NCBI RefSeq assembly: GCF_014673495.1
Contig: NZ_CP051006.1
Coordinates: forward strand, 3,720,001-3,784,000
DNA from: Streptomyces griseofuscus
Lineage (GTDB): Bacteria > Actinomycetota > Actinomycetes > Streptomycetales > Streptomycetaceae
Direction of reading: 5' to 3'
DNA: 64,000 nucleotides
Shown piece by piece: positions 1 to 7,743 of this stretch (positions are counted from its first letter, which is position 1; each line of letters begins with the position of its first letter). The notes under the pieces are model-generated. The model did no database searches. It was not told the origin of the DNA and worked only from the letters and a program-made list of their open reading frames with translations. The translations under genes and the position numbers were made by a program.

Positions 1-93
1 CTCGGTGCCGTGCTTGCGCGTCATCGTGCGCAGGGTGACGGCGAGGCCCTTGGCGAGGCCGGAGCCGGGGATGCGGGGACGGGTCGGGGCCAT
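1..93 (-). CDS. nuoI2: NADH-quinone oxidoreductase subunit I, second copy (N-terminal fragment)
   Basis: Only the first 31 codons are in the window; the gene runs off the left edge. The N-terminus reads MAPTRPRIPGSGLAKGLAVT and continues LRTMTRKHGTE, the usual N-terminal helix of NuoI, which precedes the two 4Fe-4S ferredoxin motifs (not visible here). NuoI is the connecting-arm subunit that passes electrons towards NuoB. The ATG overlaps the nuoH2 stop codon by one base (TGATG), so the two are translationally coupled. Identity rests on the short N-terminus plus position after nuoH2; the iron-sulphur motifs cannot be verified. Confidence 0.75.
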   Translation of the reverse strand, partial: MAPTRPRIPGSGLAKGLAVTLRTMTRKHGTE

Positions 94-1061
94 CAGGAGA
101 TCACCACCTTGACGATGCCGGTGAGGGCGATCTGGGCGAGGGAGAGGGGGACGAGCAGGGTCCAGGACAGCTTCTGGAGCTGGTCCTCGCGCAGCCGCGG
201 ATAGGTGACGCGGAGCCAGATGACGACGAAGGCGAGGATCGCGGCCTTCAGCAGCGTCCAGACCCAGCCGAGTCCGTCGGCGCCCCAGGGGCCGTGCCAG
301 CCGCCCAGGAAGAGCACGGTGGTCAGACCGCACAGCACGACGATGCCGGCGTACTCGGCGAGCAGGAACAGGGCGAAGCGCAGCCCGGTGTACTCGGTGT
401 ACGCGCCGAAGATGATCTCCGAGTCGGCGACGGGCATGTCGAACGGCGGGCGTTGCAGCTCGGCGAGCCCGGCGACGAAGAAGACGACCGCGCCGATGAG
501 CTGCCAGGGCAGCCACCACCAGTGGAAGGCGTGCAGGATGCCCGGCAGCGAGACGGTGCCGGCCGCCATCGCGACGGAGGCCGCGGCGAGCAGCATCGGC
601 AGTTCGTAGGCCAGCAGCTGGGCGGCGGTACGCAGGCCGCCGAGCAGGGAGAACTTGTTGGCGCTTGCCCAGCCGGCCATGAGCGAGCCGAGCACACCGA
701 CGCCCATCACCGCGAGCGCGAAGAACACGCCCGCGTCCACGGCCTGTCCGACGGCGCCCTCGCCCGGTCCGATCGGGATGACGAGCAGGACGAGCAGGTA
801 CGGCAGCAGGGCGACGGCCGGCGCGAGCTGGAAGACCCGGCGGTCGGCCTGCGCCGGGACCACGTCCTCCTTCTGCGCGAACTTCACACCGTCGGCGACC
901 AGCTGGGCCCACCCGTGGAACCCACCCGCGTACATCGGCCCGAGCCGCCCCTGCATATGGGCCATCACCTTGTGCTCGGTCTGTCCCACGACCAGCGGGA
1001 AGACGAGGAAGACGACGAACACGGCCACGAGCCGCAGGGCGACGTCGAGTGCGCCGTTCAC
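93..1061 (-). CDS. nuoH2: NADH-quinone oxidoreductase subunit H, second copy
   Basis: 322-aa polytopic membrane protein, the subunit at the interface between the peripheral arm and the proton-pumping arm, near the quinone entry. Recognisable NuoH blocks include GPMYAGGFHGWAQLVADGVK near residue 45, the ELQRPPFDMPVADSE loop and WLRVTYPRLREDQLQKLSW near the C-terminus. The acidic loop after the PFD motif is present (AYTEYTGLRFALF). The length is close to the typical 320-350 aa, whereas the nuoH of the complete operon at 37-38.6 kb is much longer (458 aa). The GTG start overlaps the nuoC2 stop by 4 bp (GTGA). It belongs to the second operon, which appears to lack nuoD. Confidence 0.95.
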   Translation of the reverse strand: MNGALDVALRLVAVFVVFLVFPLVVGQTEHKVMAHMQGRLGPMYAGGFHGWAQLVADGVKFAQKEDVVPAQADRRVFQLAPAVALLPYLLVLLVIPIGPGEGAVGQAVDAGVFFALAVMGVGVLGSLMAGWASANKFSLLGGLRTAAQLLAYELPMLLAAASVAMAAGTVSLPGILHAFHWWWLPWQLIGAVVFFVAGLAELQRPPFDMPVADSEIIFGAYTEYTGLRFALFLLAEYAGIVVLCGLTTVLFLGGWHGPWGADGLGWVWTLLKAAILAFVVIWLRVTYPRLREDQLQKLSWTLLVPLSLAQIALTGIVKVVIS

Positions 1062-2656
1062 CGCGGGCCTCCTGGGGGGTCGGGCAAGGGGTCGGTCGGG
1101 GGGGATTCGGGGTCGGCGGAGGGTTGACCGGGCGCGGACTGCGAATCGGCCGGGTTCGAGGGGGTGGCGGGCTCCACGGACTCAACCGGTTCTGAAGGCT
1201 CGCTCGGCTCTGAAGACTCGGTCGGCTCCGGAGACTCGGCTGGCCCCGGAGGCTCGGTCGGCTTCGGAGGCTCGGCAGGTCGTGGCGGCTCGGGCGCGGG
1301 CCGCGGCTCGGCGGGGTCGGCGGCCTGCGGTCCGGCCGGCTCGTGCGGTCGTACGGCTCCTCGCGCGTCCCCCTTCCCGGGCTCCGCCTCGGCGGACCGG
1401 CCAGGCTCGTCGGACTGCCCCGGCTCGGCGGACCGGCCGGGCTCGTCGAACGCCGGGCGGGCGTGGTGCCACGGGGCGTCCGAGCTGCGCGGGGCCGTAC
1501 GGCCGGCCGGGCGGTCGGCGTCGCCGGAACTCGCGGGCGCCGACGACGACTCGGTCGCCGAGGCCGGGGGCTCCGGAGCGCGCTGGGAGGCGGAACCCCC
1601 CGACGCGCTGCGGGCACGACGGGGACGGGCCGGTGCCGGGGCGGGCCCGGACGCCGCCGGACCCTCCGCCTCGGTCCTCGCGGTCTCGCCCTCGGCCGGG
1701 GCGGTACCGCTCTCCTGGGCCTGGCTCACCGAGCCCTCGCCCGCACCGCGCGTGCGCCGCGGCCGAGCCGCGCCACCGGCGGCGGCACCCGGCTCGGCAC
1801 CGGCGGCGCCATCCTCGGCCCCCGGTTCCTTCGGCTCCCCCGCCACCTGACTCGCCGAGCCCTCGCTCGCACTCCGGGTCCGCCGGGGACGGACCGGAGC
1901 ACCGGCCGCGCTCTCCTCCGCCGTCTGGCTCGCGGACCCCTCGCTCGCGCTCCGGGTCCGCCGGGGACGGACCGGGGCGGCGGCCTCCGTCGCGCTCGGC
2001 TGACCGGCCGAACCCTCCGCGGCCGTACGGGTGCGGCGTACCGGGCGGTCGCCGGCGGCGCGGGCCGGGCGGGCCGGGGCGGCGGGGAGTTGGCCCTTGA
2101 GGGGGCCCCACTCATTGGGGTCGGGGACGCCGGGCGGGAGCATCTGGCGGCGCTTGGGGCCGCCGTGCTCGGACTCGCCGGGCTCCTTCGCACCGGGCCA
2201 GGCCTTGGCGACACGGGCGGCGAGGACGAAGTCCTTGCGCAACGGATGGCCCTCGAAGTTCTCGGGGAGGAGCAGGTGTTCGAGCCCGGGGTGGCCCTCG
2301 AAGGTCACTCCGAACATCTCGTACGTCTCGCGTTCGTGCCAGGCCGCGCCGGCGTACACCCCGACGGCGGTCGGCAGCACCGGCGCCGAGTGCGGCACCG
2401 TCGTACGGACGAGGAGGCGGCGGACCGGGTTCAGGGCCACCACGTGGGCGGACACGCGGAAGCCGGCGCCCGGTTCGTCGACCGCGCTGAGCCAGTCGAA
2501 GTAGGTGCAGGTCAGCGTCGTACGGGCGGTCTCGAGCGCGGTGAGCCAAGCGGTCGGCGGGACGTCCACCGTCAGGATCTCGTACGACTCCTCGGCCACC
2601 GCCTCCGCACCGAACAGCTCTTCGACGGGGGCGGGCAGCCAGCCGGCCGTGCTCAT
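1058..2656 (-). CDS. nuoC2: NuoC-like subunit with a long repetitive disordered C-terminal tail
   Basis: 532 aa. Roughly the first 150 residues are a NuoC domain (30-kDa subunit): it has WHERETYEMFGVTFEGHPGL followed by LLLPENFEGHPLRKDFV, the family signature. From about residue 165 the protein becomes low-complexity Ala/Pro/Glu/Ser. That tail holds five imperfect copies of a 15-residue unit close to RPRRTRSASEGSASQ, and near its end a stretch of Pro-Glu-Ser repeats. No NuoD domain follows, so this is not a NuoCD fusion. The NuoC of the complete operon (252 aa) lacks such a tail. The ATG overlaps the nuoB2 stop by 4 bp (ATGA) and the stop overlaps nuoH2. Function of the tail is unknown; it could be a flexible tether or interaction surface (inference). 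Confidence 0.9.
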   Translation of the reverse strand: MSTAGWLPAPVEELFGAEAVAEESYEILTVDVPPTAWLTALETARTTLTCTYFDWLSAVDEPGAGFRVSAHVVALNPVRRLLVRTTVPHSAPVLPTAVGVYAGAAWHERETYEMFGVTFEGHPGLEHLLLPENFEGHPLRKDFVLAARVAKAWPGAKEPGESEHGGPKRRQMLPPGVPDPNEWGPLKGQLPAAPARPARAAGDRPVRRTRTAAEGSAGQPSATEAAAPVRPRRTRSASEGSASQTAEESAAGAPVRPRRTRSASEGSASQVAGEPKEPGAEDGAAGAEPGAAAGGAARPRRTRGAGEGSVSQAQESGTAPAEGETARTEAEGPAASGPAPAPARPRRARSASGGSASQRAPEPPASATESSSAPASSGDADRPAGRTAPRSSDAPWHHARPAFDEPGRSAEPGQSDEPGRSAEAEPGKGDARGAVRPHEPAGPQAADPAEPRPAPEPPRPAEPPKPTEPPGPAESPEPTESSEPSEPSEPVESVEPATPSNPADSQSAPGQPSADPESPPTDPLPDPPGGPR

Positions 2657-3255
2657 CGCGCGCCCTCCTCGCCGGACGGGGCGGGCGGCCGTACCAGGCC
2701 GCTCTGGAGCGCGGCCGGAGACGGCCGGGCGCCGCCGTGACCGTAGCGCTCCCCCAGCGACTCGGCGGCGATCTTCTCCTGGAGCTTGAGGATGCCCTGG
2801 AGCAGCGCCTCGGGGCGCGGCGGGCAGCCGGGCACGTAGACGTCCACGGGGATGATCTGGTCGACGCCCTTGGTGACGGAGTACGAGTCCCAGTAGGGGC
2901 CGCCGCAGTTGGAGCAGGCGCCGAAGGAGATGACGTACTTCGGCTCGGGCATCTGTTCGTACAGTCGCTTGACGGCGGGGGCCATCTTGTCCGTGACCGT
3001 GCCCGAGACCACCATCAGGTCGGCCTGGCGGGGTCCCGGCGCGAAGGGGATGACGCCGAGCCGGATGAAGTCGTGCCGGGCCATCGACGCGGCGATGAAC
3101 TCGATCGCGCAGCAGGCGAGGCCGAAGTTGAAGACCCAGAGCGAGTAGCGGCGGCCCCAGTTGAGAACCACCTTCATGGGCTCGGGCGCCAGCCTGGCCA
3201 GCGCGCCCAGCCGCTTGGGCTCGGGGAGGAGAACGGGGTCCGGGGTCACGTCCAT
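2653..3255 (-). CDS. nuoB2: NADH-quinone oxidoreductase subunit B, second copy
   Basis: 200 aa. NuoB carries the N2 4Fe-4S cluster that reduces quinone. The cluster ligands are visible: the tandem Cys of FGLACCAIEF, the Cys of SFGACSNCGG and the Cys of VPGCPPRPEALL. The start is the ATG giving MDVTPDPVLLPEPKRLG, which lies inside the end of nuoA2 (10-bp overlap). The C-terminus after KIAAESLGERY is about 30 residues longer than the conserved core and Pro/Ala-rich. It is a clear paralogue of the nuoB at 45.4-46 kb, with different flanks. Confidence 0.96.
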   Translation of the reverse strand: MDVTPDPVLLPEPKRLGALARLAPEPMKVVLNWGRRYSLWVFNFGLACCAIEFIAASMARHDFIRLGVIPFAPGPRQADLMVVSGTVTDKMAPAVKRLYEQMPEPKYVISFGACSNCGGPYWDSYSVTKGVDQIIPVDVYVPGCPPRPEALLQGILKLQEKIAAESLGERYGHGGARPSPAALQSGLVRPPAPSGEEGAR

Positions 3256-3689
3256 GCCAGGACGCCCTTCTTGTATGCGTACAGCAGGCCGACGGCGAGG
3301 AAGCCGAGGAAGACGAACATCTCCACGAGGGTCGTCGCGCCGAATCCGGGGGCGGCGAAGACCGTCGCCCAGGGGAACAGGAAGACGGAGTCGACCGCGA
3401 AGATCACGTACAGGAAGGCGTAGACGTAGTAGCGGACCTGGGTGTGGGCCCAGCCCTCGCCGACGGGGTCGACGCCGCACTCGTAGGTCAGGAGTTTTTC
3501 CGGGGTGGGCACTACGGGGCGCAGCAGCCGTCCGGCGCCGAACGCGACCGCGACGAACAGCACGCCGACGACGGCGAGCAGCCCCACGGCCGAGTAGGAC
3601 CGGAAATAACCGGCCCCCGTGACGACATGTCCGGCCGCGGTGACGACGTGTGCCGCGGCGATGGTCGAGTCCCCCAGCGTCTCCCGCAC
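3246..3689 (-). CDS. nuoA2: NADH-quinone oxidoreductase subunit A, second copy
   Basis: About 147 aa from the GTG chosen here, which has GAGGGA six bases upstream. An in-frame ATG at 3716 would add nine residues but has no clear ribosome binding site. It has three membrane segments, with the NuoA loop signature LLTYECGVDPVGEGW containing the conserved Cys, and the motif VFLFPWATVF. NuoA contributes to the quinone-site loop. It is first gene of the second nuo operon, divergent from a histidine kinase. The 210-bp divergent gap (3690-3899) should hold promoters for both directions, but I could not pick a convincing -10/-35 pair. Confidence 0.88.
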   Translation of the reverse strand: MRETLGDSTIAAAHVVTAAGHVVTGAGYFRSYSAVGLLAVVGVLFVAVAFGAGRLLRPVVPTPEKLLTYECGVDPVGEGWAHTQVRYYVYAFLYVIFAVDSVFLFPWATVFAAPGFGATTLVEMFVFLGFLAVGLLYAYKKGVLAWT

Positions 3690-3899
3690 CGTCCGTCCCT
3701 CACTCCCTGACCTCATGACCTGTACGCACGGGAGTCTAGGCCCTGATAAAGAAGCGGTAAGCAGGCAGTCACGCCCCGGGACGCCCCGGAAGACCGGGGG
3801 TGAGTCCGGGGATGGGGGCCGGGGTGGGGTTTTCCCCCGTGAGTGGAGGGCGGTGTACCGCATGGCGCGGAAGGTGCCGCATTCGGCAGGCTGTCCGGT

Positions 3900-5081
3900 A
3901 TGACCGCTCCCAGCTCCGCCGCCGGCCGGCCCGACGGCACCGACGGCTTCCCGCCTCCGAGGCCGGCCTACGACATCCACACCTGGAAGGAGATCGCGCA
4001 CCTCCTGCTGAACCTGCCGACCACGGTGTTCGGCTTCGTCTACGCGATCACCGTGCTGTCCGTCGGCGGCGGCCTCGCCGTCACCGTGATCGGCCTGCCG
4101 CTGCTGGCGCTGTCCCTGCTGGGCGCCCGGCAGCTGGGGAAGCTGGAGCGGGCGCGGGCCAGGGCGCTGCTCGGGGTCCGGGTGGAGGAGCCGTCGCCGC
4201 TGCCGCTCGCCCGCGGCGGGGGCCTGTTCCAGCGGGCGTGGATGGCGCTGAAGGACCCGGTGGGCTGGCGCACTCTGCTCTACGACGTGATCCGGCTGCC
4301 CTGGGGCATCCTCACCTTCTGCACGGTGCTGACCTCGCTGTTCGTGCTGTGGCCCCTGCTGCCCTACCTCGCCAGAGGACTGGCGAACGTGGACCGGGCG
4401 ATGGTGCGCGCCCTGCTCTCCCCCTCCGACGAACTGGAGCGCCGAATAGCGGAGCTGGAGTCGGACCGCGGTGTCGTGGTGGACACGGCCGCCGCCGACC
4501 TGCGCCGCATCGAGCGCGATCTGCACGACGGCGCGCAGGCCCGGCTGGTCAATCTGGCCATGGGGCTCGGCCTGGCCAAGGAGAAGTTGCTGGAGGACCC
4601 GGACACGGCGGCGGAGATGGTGGCGGAGGCGCACGGCGAGGTGAAGCTGGCCCTCCAGGAGCTGCGCGATCTGGCCCGGGGCATCCACCCGGCGGTGCTC
4701 ACGGACCGCGGCCTGGACGCCGCCCTGTCCTCGGTCGCCGCCCGCTGCACGGTTCCGGTCAAGGTGACCGTGGACCTCGCGGACCGCCCCGCCGCGGCCA
4801 TCGAGGGCATCGCCTACTTCACCGTCTCCGAGCTGCTCCAGAACGTCAGCAAGCACAGCGCGGCCCGCTCCGCGTCGGTGGACGTGTGGCGGACCGCGGA
4901 CCGGCTGCTGATCCAGGTCCACGACGACGGCCGGGGCGGCGCCGCCCTGGACGGCGGCACCGGGATGCGGGGTCTCGCGGACCGGCTGGGCGCGGTGGAC
5001 GGCCTGTTCGTGGTCGACTCCCCGGTCGGCGGCCCGACGGAGGTCACGGCCGAACTGCCGTGGCGGGACCGGGAGAAGTAG
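3900..5081 (+). CDS. NarL-family sensor histidine kinase (first of tandem pair)
   Basis: About 393 aa from the ATG giving MTAPSSAAGRPDG. The N-terminal half is a membrane sensor domain with two hydrophobic hairpins (about residues 35-75 and 125-160). Then come a HisKA_3 dimerisation/phosphoacceptor region with the phosphorylatable His of ERDLHDGAQARLV (near residue 209) and a HATPase domain (ELLQNVSKHS N-box; DDGRGG and GMRGLADRLGAVDG G-boxes). The ribosome binding site is weak, and an in-frame upstream GTG at 3843 cannot be excluded. It is divergent from nuoA2 and followed 156 bp later by a close paralogue. Its likely partner is the response regulator at 6799. The signal sensed is unknown. 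Confidence 0.92.
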   Translation: MTAPSSAAGRPDGTDGFPPPRPAYDIHTWKEIAHLLLNLPTTVFGFVYAITVLSVGGGLAVTVIGLPLLALSLLGARQLGKLERARARALLGVRVEEPSPLPLARGGGLFQRAWMALKDPVGWRTLLYDVIRLPWGILTFCTVLTSLFVLWPLLPYLARGLANVDRAMVRALLSPSDELERRIAELESDRGVVVDTAAADLRRIERDLHDGAQARLVNLAMGLGLAKEKLLEDPDTAAEMVAEAHGEVKLALQELRDLARGIHPAVLTDRGLDAALSSVAARCTVPVKVTVDLADRPAAAIEGIAYFTVSELLQNVSKHSAARSASVDVWRTADRLLIQVHDDGRGGAALDGGTGMRGLADRLGAVDGLFVVDSPVGGPTEVTAELPWRDREK

Positions 5082-5237
5082 CCGCCCGGACGGCTCGGGA
5101 CGCCCGCCGGGCCGACGGGGGTGGGGAAAACCCCCGGTTCAGGACGCCGACGGACTCCATGGTCCCGAGGGCCCCGGCACACGACTCTTGAGGTACGGCT
5201 GAACCGCCGGCTGGACGAGGAGAACGGGACGACATCG

Positions 5238-6611
5238 ATGGCCACTCAGTACGGACACGGCGGGTACGGCCAGGGCTACGACACCGGCGACGACGAGGGG
5301 CGGTACGGATACGGCCCGCGCCCCGGCCGCCGCCCCCGGCTCCCCGCCGCGCTGCGGGCCCCGTTCGAGGGCCGCACCTGGCGGGAGCTGGGCTACGTCC
5401 TGCTCAGCCTGCCGATCGCGATCGCGCTGTTCACCTGGACGGTGACGATGGTGTCGCTGGGCGCGGGCCTGCTGGTGACCTTCCTCGGTGTCCCCGTCCT
5501 CGCGGCGGCGCTGGCCGGCTCCCGGGGCTTCGGCGCGCTGGAGCGGGTGCGGGCGCGGGCGCTGCTGGGCGTGGACGTGCCCGGCCCGGAGCCGCTGCGG
5601 GTGACCAAGCCGGGCGCGCTGGCCTGGATGGGCGCGGTCCTCAAGAGCGGCGCCTCCTGGCGGAGCCTGCTGTACTCCCTGGTCCAGTTCCCCTGGGCGC
5701 TCTTCACCTTCACGGTCACGGTGACCCTGTGGACGCTGAGCCTGACCCTGCTGACCTACCCCCTGTGGTTCTGGGTCTTCCCGACGTACGCGGGTGAGGG
5801 CGGCCTTCAGCTGTACGGCGACGAGCACCACCGCATCTATCTGGACAACCCCTTCGAGATCACCGTGACCGCGCTGGTCGGGCTGCTGTTCACGCTGGCC
5901 ACGCCCTGGCTGGTGCGCGCCCTGACGACGGTGGACGGGCTGCTGGTGCGCGGGCTGCTCGGCCCCTCCCTGCTGTCGGAGCGGGTCGTGGAGCTGGAGT
6001 CGGACCGGGGCGTCGTGGTGGACACGGCCGCCGCCGACCTGCGCCGCATCGAGCGCGATCTGCACGACGGCGCGCAGGCCCGGCTGGTCGGTCTGGCGAT
6101 GGACCTGGGGCTGGCGAAGGAGAAGATGCGGGAGGACCCGCAGGCGGCGGCGCGCATGGTGGAGGACGCGCACGGCGAGGTGAAGACGGCGCTCCAGGAG
6201 CTGCGCGATCTGGCCCGGGGCATCCACCCGGCGGTACTGACCGACCGAGGTCTGGACGCGGCGCTTTCGGCGGTGGCGGCCCGGTGCACGGTGCCGGTCC
6301 GGGTGGAGGTCGACCTGCCGTCCCGCCCGGCGCCTGCCATCGAGGGCATCGCCTACTTCACGGTCTGCGAGCTGCTCCAGAACGTCGCCAAGCACAGCGG
6401 AGCGCGCTCCGCCTCGGTCGATGTGTGGCACTCGGAGGACCGGCTGATGCTCCAGGTGACCGACGACGGGGCGGGCGGCGCGGACGCCTCCGCCGGCTCG
6501 GGCCTCGCGGGCCTCAGGGGCCGGCTGGACGCGGTGGACGGCATCCTGCTGGTGGACTCCCCCGCGGGCGGTCCGACGCGGGTGATAGCGGAACTCCCCT
6601 GGCGCGGCTGA
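5238..6611 (+). CDS. NarL-family sensor histidine kinase (second of tandem pair)
   Basis: About 457 aa from the ATG after GAGGAG (MATQYGHGGYGQGYDTG). It opens with a Gly/Tyr-rich cytoplasmic segment, then a membrane sensor domain like its neighbour but with a longer extracytoplasmic loop (around residues 185-205). A HisKA_3 box with ERDLHDGAQARLV and a HATPase domain (ELLQNVAKHS, DDGAGG, GLRGRLDAVDG) follow. The catalytic core is strikingly similar at DNA level to that of the upstream kinase: the block from about 5997 differs at only a couple of bases over about 90 bp from the block at about 4458. This suggests tandem duplication with recent gene conversion. It probably phosphorylates the response regulator at 6799. 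Confidence 0.93.
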   Translation: MATQYGHGGYGQGYDTGDDEGRYGYGPRPGRRPRLPAALRAPFEGRTWRELGYVLLSLPIAIALFTWTVTMVSLGAGLLVTFLGVPVLAAALAGSRGFGALERVRARALLGVDVPGPEPLRVTKPGALAWMGAVLKSGASWRSLLYSLVQFPWALFTFTVTVTLWTLSLTLLTYPLWFWVFPTYAGEGGLQLYGDEHHRIYLDNPFEITVTALVGLLFTLATPWLVRALTTVDGLLVRGLLGPSLLSERVVELESDRGVVVDTAAADLRRIERDLHDGAQARLVGLAMDLGLAKEKMREDPQAAARMVEDAHGEVKTALQELRDLARGIHPAVLTDRGLDAALSAVAARCTVPVRVEVDLPSRPAPAIEGIAYFTVCELLQNVAKHSGARSASVDVWHSEDRLMLQVTDDGAGGADASAGSGLAGLRGRLDAVDGILLVDSPAGGPTRVIAELPWRG

Positions 6612-6798
6612 CCGACGGCGGCCGGGGCGGCCGACCACCAGCCAACTAGCGTCTGACCAGCGGATATACCGGCACTCGACCCAGTTGTCCACAGGCATCG
6701 CACGCTGTGTGCCGATTCCTGGAATGCTTGGTCCTCGTACGAAGGCGCGCCCCTCATGGGCGTCGCCACGGGACCGCGCATGACGGGGGCGAAGGATC

Positions 6799-7470
6799 GT
6801 GGAGGACAGGGTGCGGGTGGTGATCGCCGAGGATTCGGTGCTGCTCCGGGAGGGTCTGACCCGGCTGCTGACCGACCGGGGACACGAGGTGGTGGCCGGG
6901 GTCGGTGACGCGGAGGCGCTGATGAAGACCATCGCCGATCTGGCCGGCACGGGCGCGCTGCCCGATGTGGTGGTGGCGGACGTGCGGATGCCGCCGACGC
7001 ACACGGACGAGGGGGTGCGGGCGGCCGTGTCCCTGCGCAAGGCGCATCCCGGGCTCGGGGTGCTGGTGCTGTCGCAGTACGTGGAGGAGCGGTACGCGAC
7101 CGAGCTGCTGGCCGGTTCCACCCGGGGCGTGGGCTATCTGCTCAAGGACCGGGTGGCGGACGTCCGGGAGTTCGTGGACGCGGTGGTGCGGGTCGCCGAG
7201 GGCGGTACGGCGCTGGACCCGGAGGTGGTCACACAGCTGCTGGGCCGCAGCCGCAAGCAGGACGTGCTGGCCCGGCTCACCCCGCGCGAGCGCGAGGTGC
7301 TGGCACTGATGGCGGAGGGACGGACGAACTCGGCGATCGCCCGGCAACTGGTGGTCAGCGACGGCGCGGTGGAGAAGCACGTCAGCAACATCTTCCTCAA
7401 GCTCGGGCTGTCGCCGAGCGACGGGGACCACCGGCGGGTGCTGGCGGTGCTGACCTATCTGAACTCCTGA
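6799..7470 (+). CDS. NarL/LuxR-family response regulator
   Basis: 223 aa from GTG preceded by GAAGGA. The receiver domain (residues 1-125) has the acidic pocket AEDS and the phosphoacceptor Asp61 in VVVADVRMPP. The LuxR-type helix-turn-helix is at the C-terminus: LTPREREVLALMAEGRTNSA, then KHVSNIFLKLGL. It follows two sensor kinases and probably forms one system with both. Plausible targets are the flanking nuo2 operon and korAB (inference from position only). A TTGTCCACA sequence, a DnaA-box match, lies upstream at 6685-6693. Confidence 0.95.
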   Translation: MEDRVRVVIAEDSVLLREGLTRLLTDRGHEVVAGVGDAEALMKTIADLAGTGALPDVVVADVRMPPTHTDEGVRAAVSLRKAHPGLGVLVLSQYVEERYATELLAGSTRGVGYLLKDRVADVREFVDAVVRVAEGGTALDPEVVTQLLGRSRKQDVLARLTPREREVLALMAEGRTNSAIARQLVVSDGAVEKHVSNIFLKLGLSPSDGDHRRVLAVLTYLNS

Positions 7471-7626
7471 CCGGACGCCTTCAAGAGGCTGTGGGCGGGC
7501 CTCCGCGTCAGGGGTGTGTCAGAGGATGCGGCTTCCGTGGGAATGAGGGGTGCCCGGCAGGAGAGCGGAGGGGCCAACCGGGGAAGGAAGCCCTGACATG
7601 TCAGCGCTACACGCCGACTCGAAACG

Positions 7627-7678
7627 TCATCCGAATCTTCGGATGACCACGGGAAGGCGACCCTAACCGACGTAGGGT
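7627..7678. promoter_or_regulatory. two inverted repeats upstream of korA
   Basis: A perfect inverted repeat, TCATCCGAATCTTCGGATGA (7627-7646, 9-bp arms, 2-bp centre), is followed 13 bases later by ACCCTA-N7-TAGGGT (7660-7678). Both sit 66-117 bp upstream of the korA GTG in an otherwise gene-free 270-bp gap, a typical place for operators. I cannot match either to a named regulator. Confidence 0.5.
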
Positions 7679-7743
7679 TGATCCTGGGATGGTCCGTGGG
7701 ACGACCACGCCCCGGACAGCCGCCTCGAAGGAGGTCCAGTTCA

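Noticed and set aside
3717..4922. Minus-strand open frame extending upstream of nuoA2 across the first histidine kinase
   Set aside because: It is the GC-rich complement of a clear kinase gene; NuoA homology starts only near 3690.
5139..7121. Long minus-strand open frame opposite the second kinase and response regulator
   Set aside because: The translation is Arg/Gln/His/Gly-rich without domains, typical of antisense frames in high-GC genomes.
7471..7743. A tRNA or small RNA gene in the response-regulator/korA gap
   Set aside because: No cloverleaf or terminator pattern; the dyads fit operators better.
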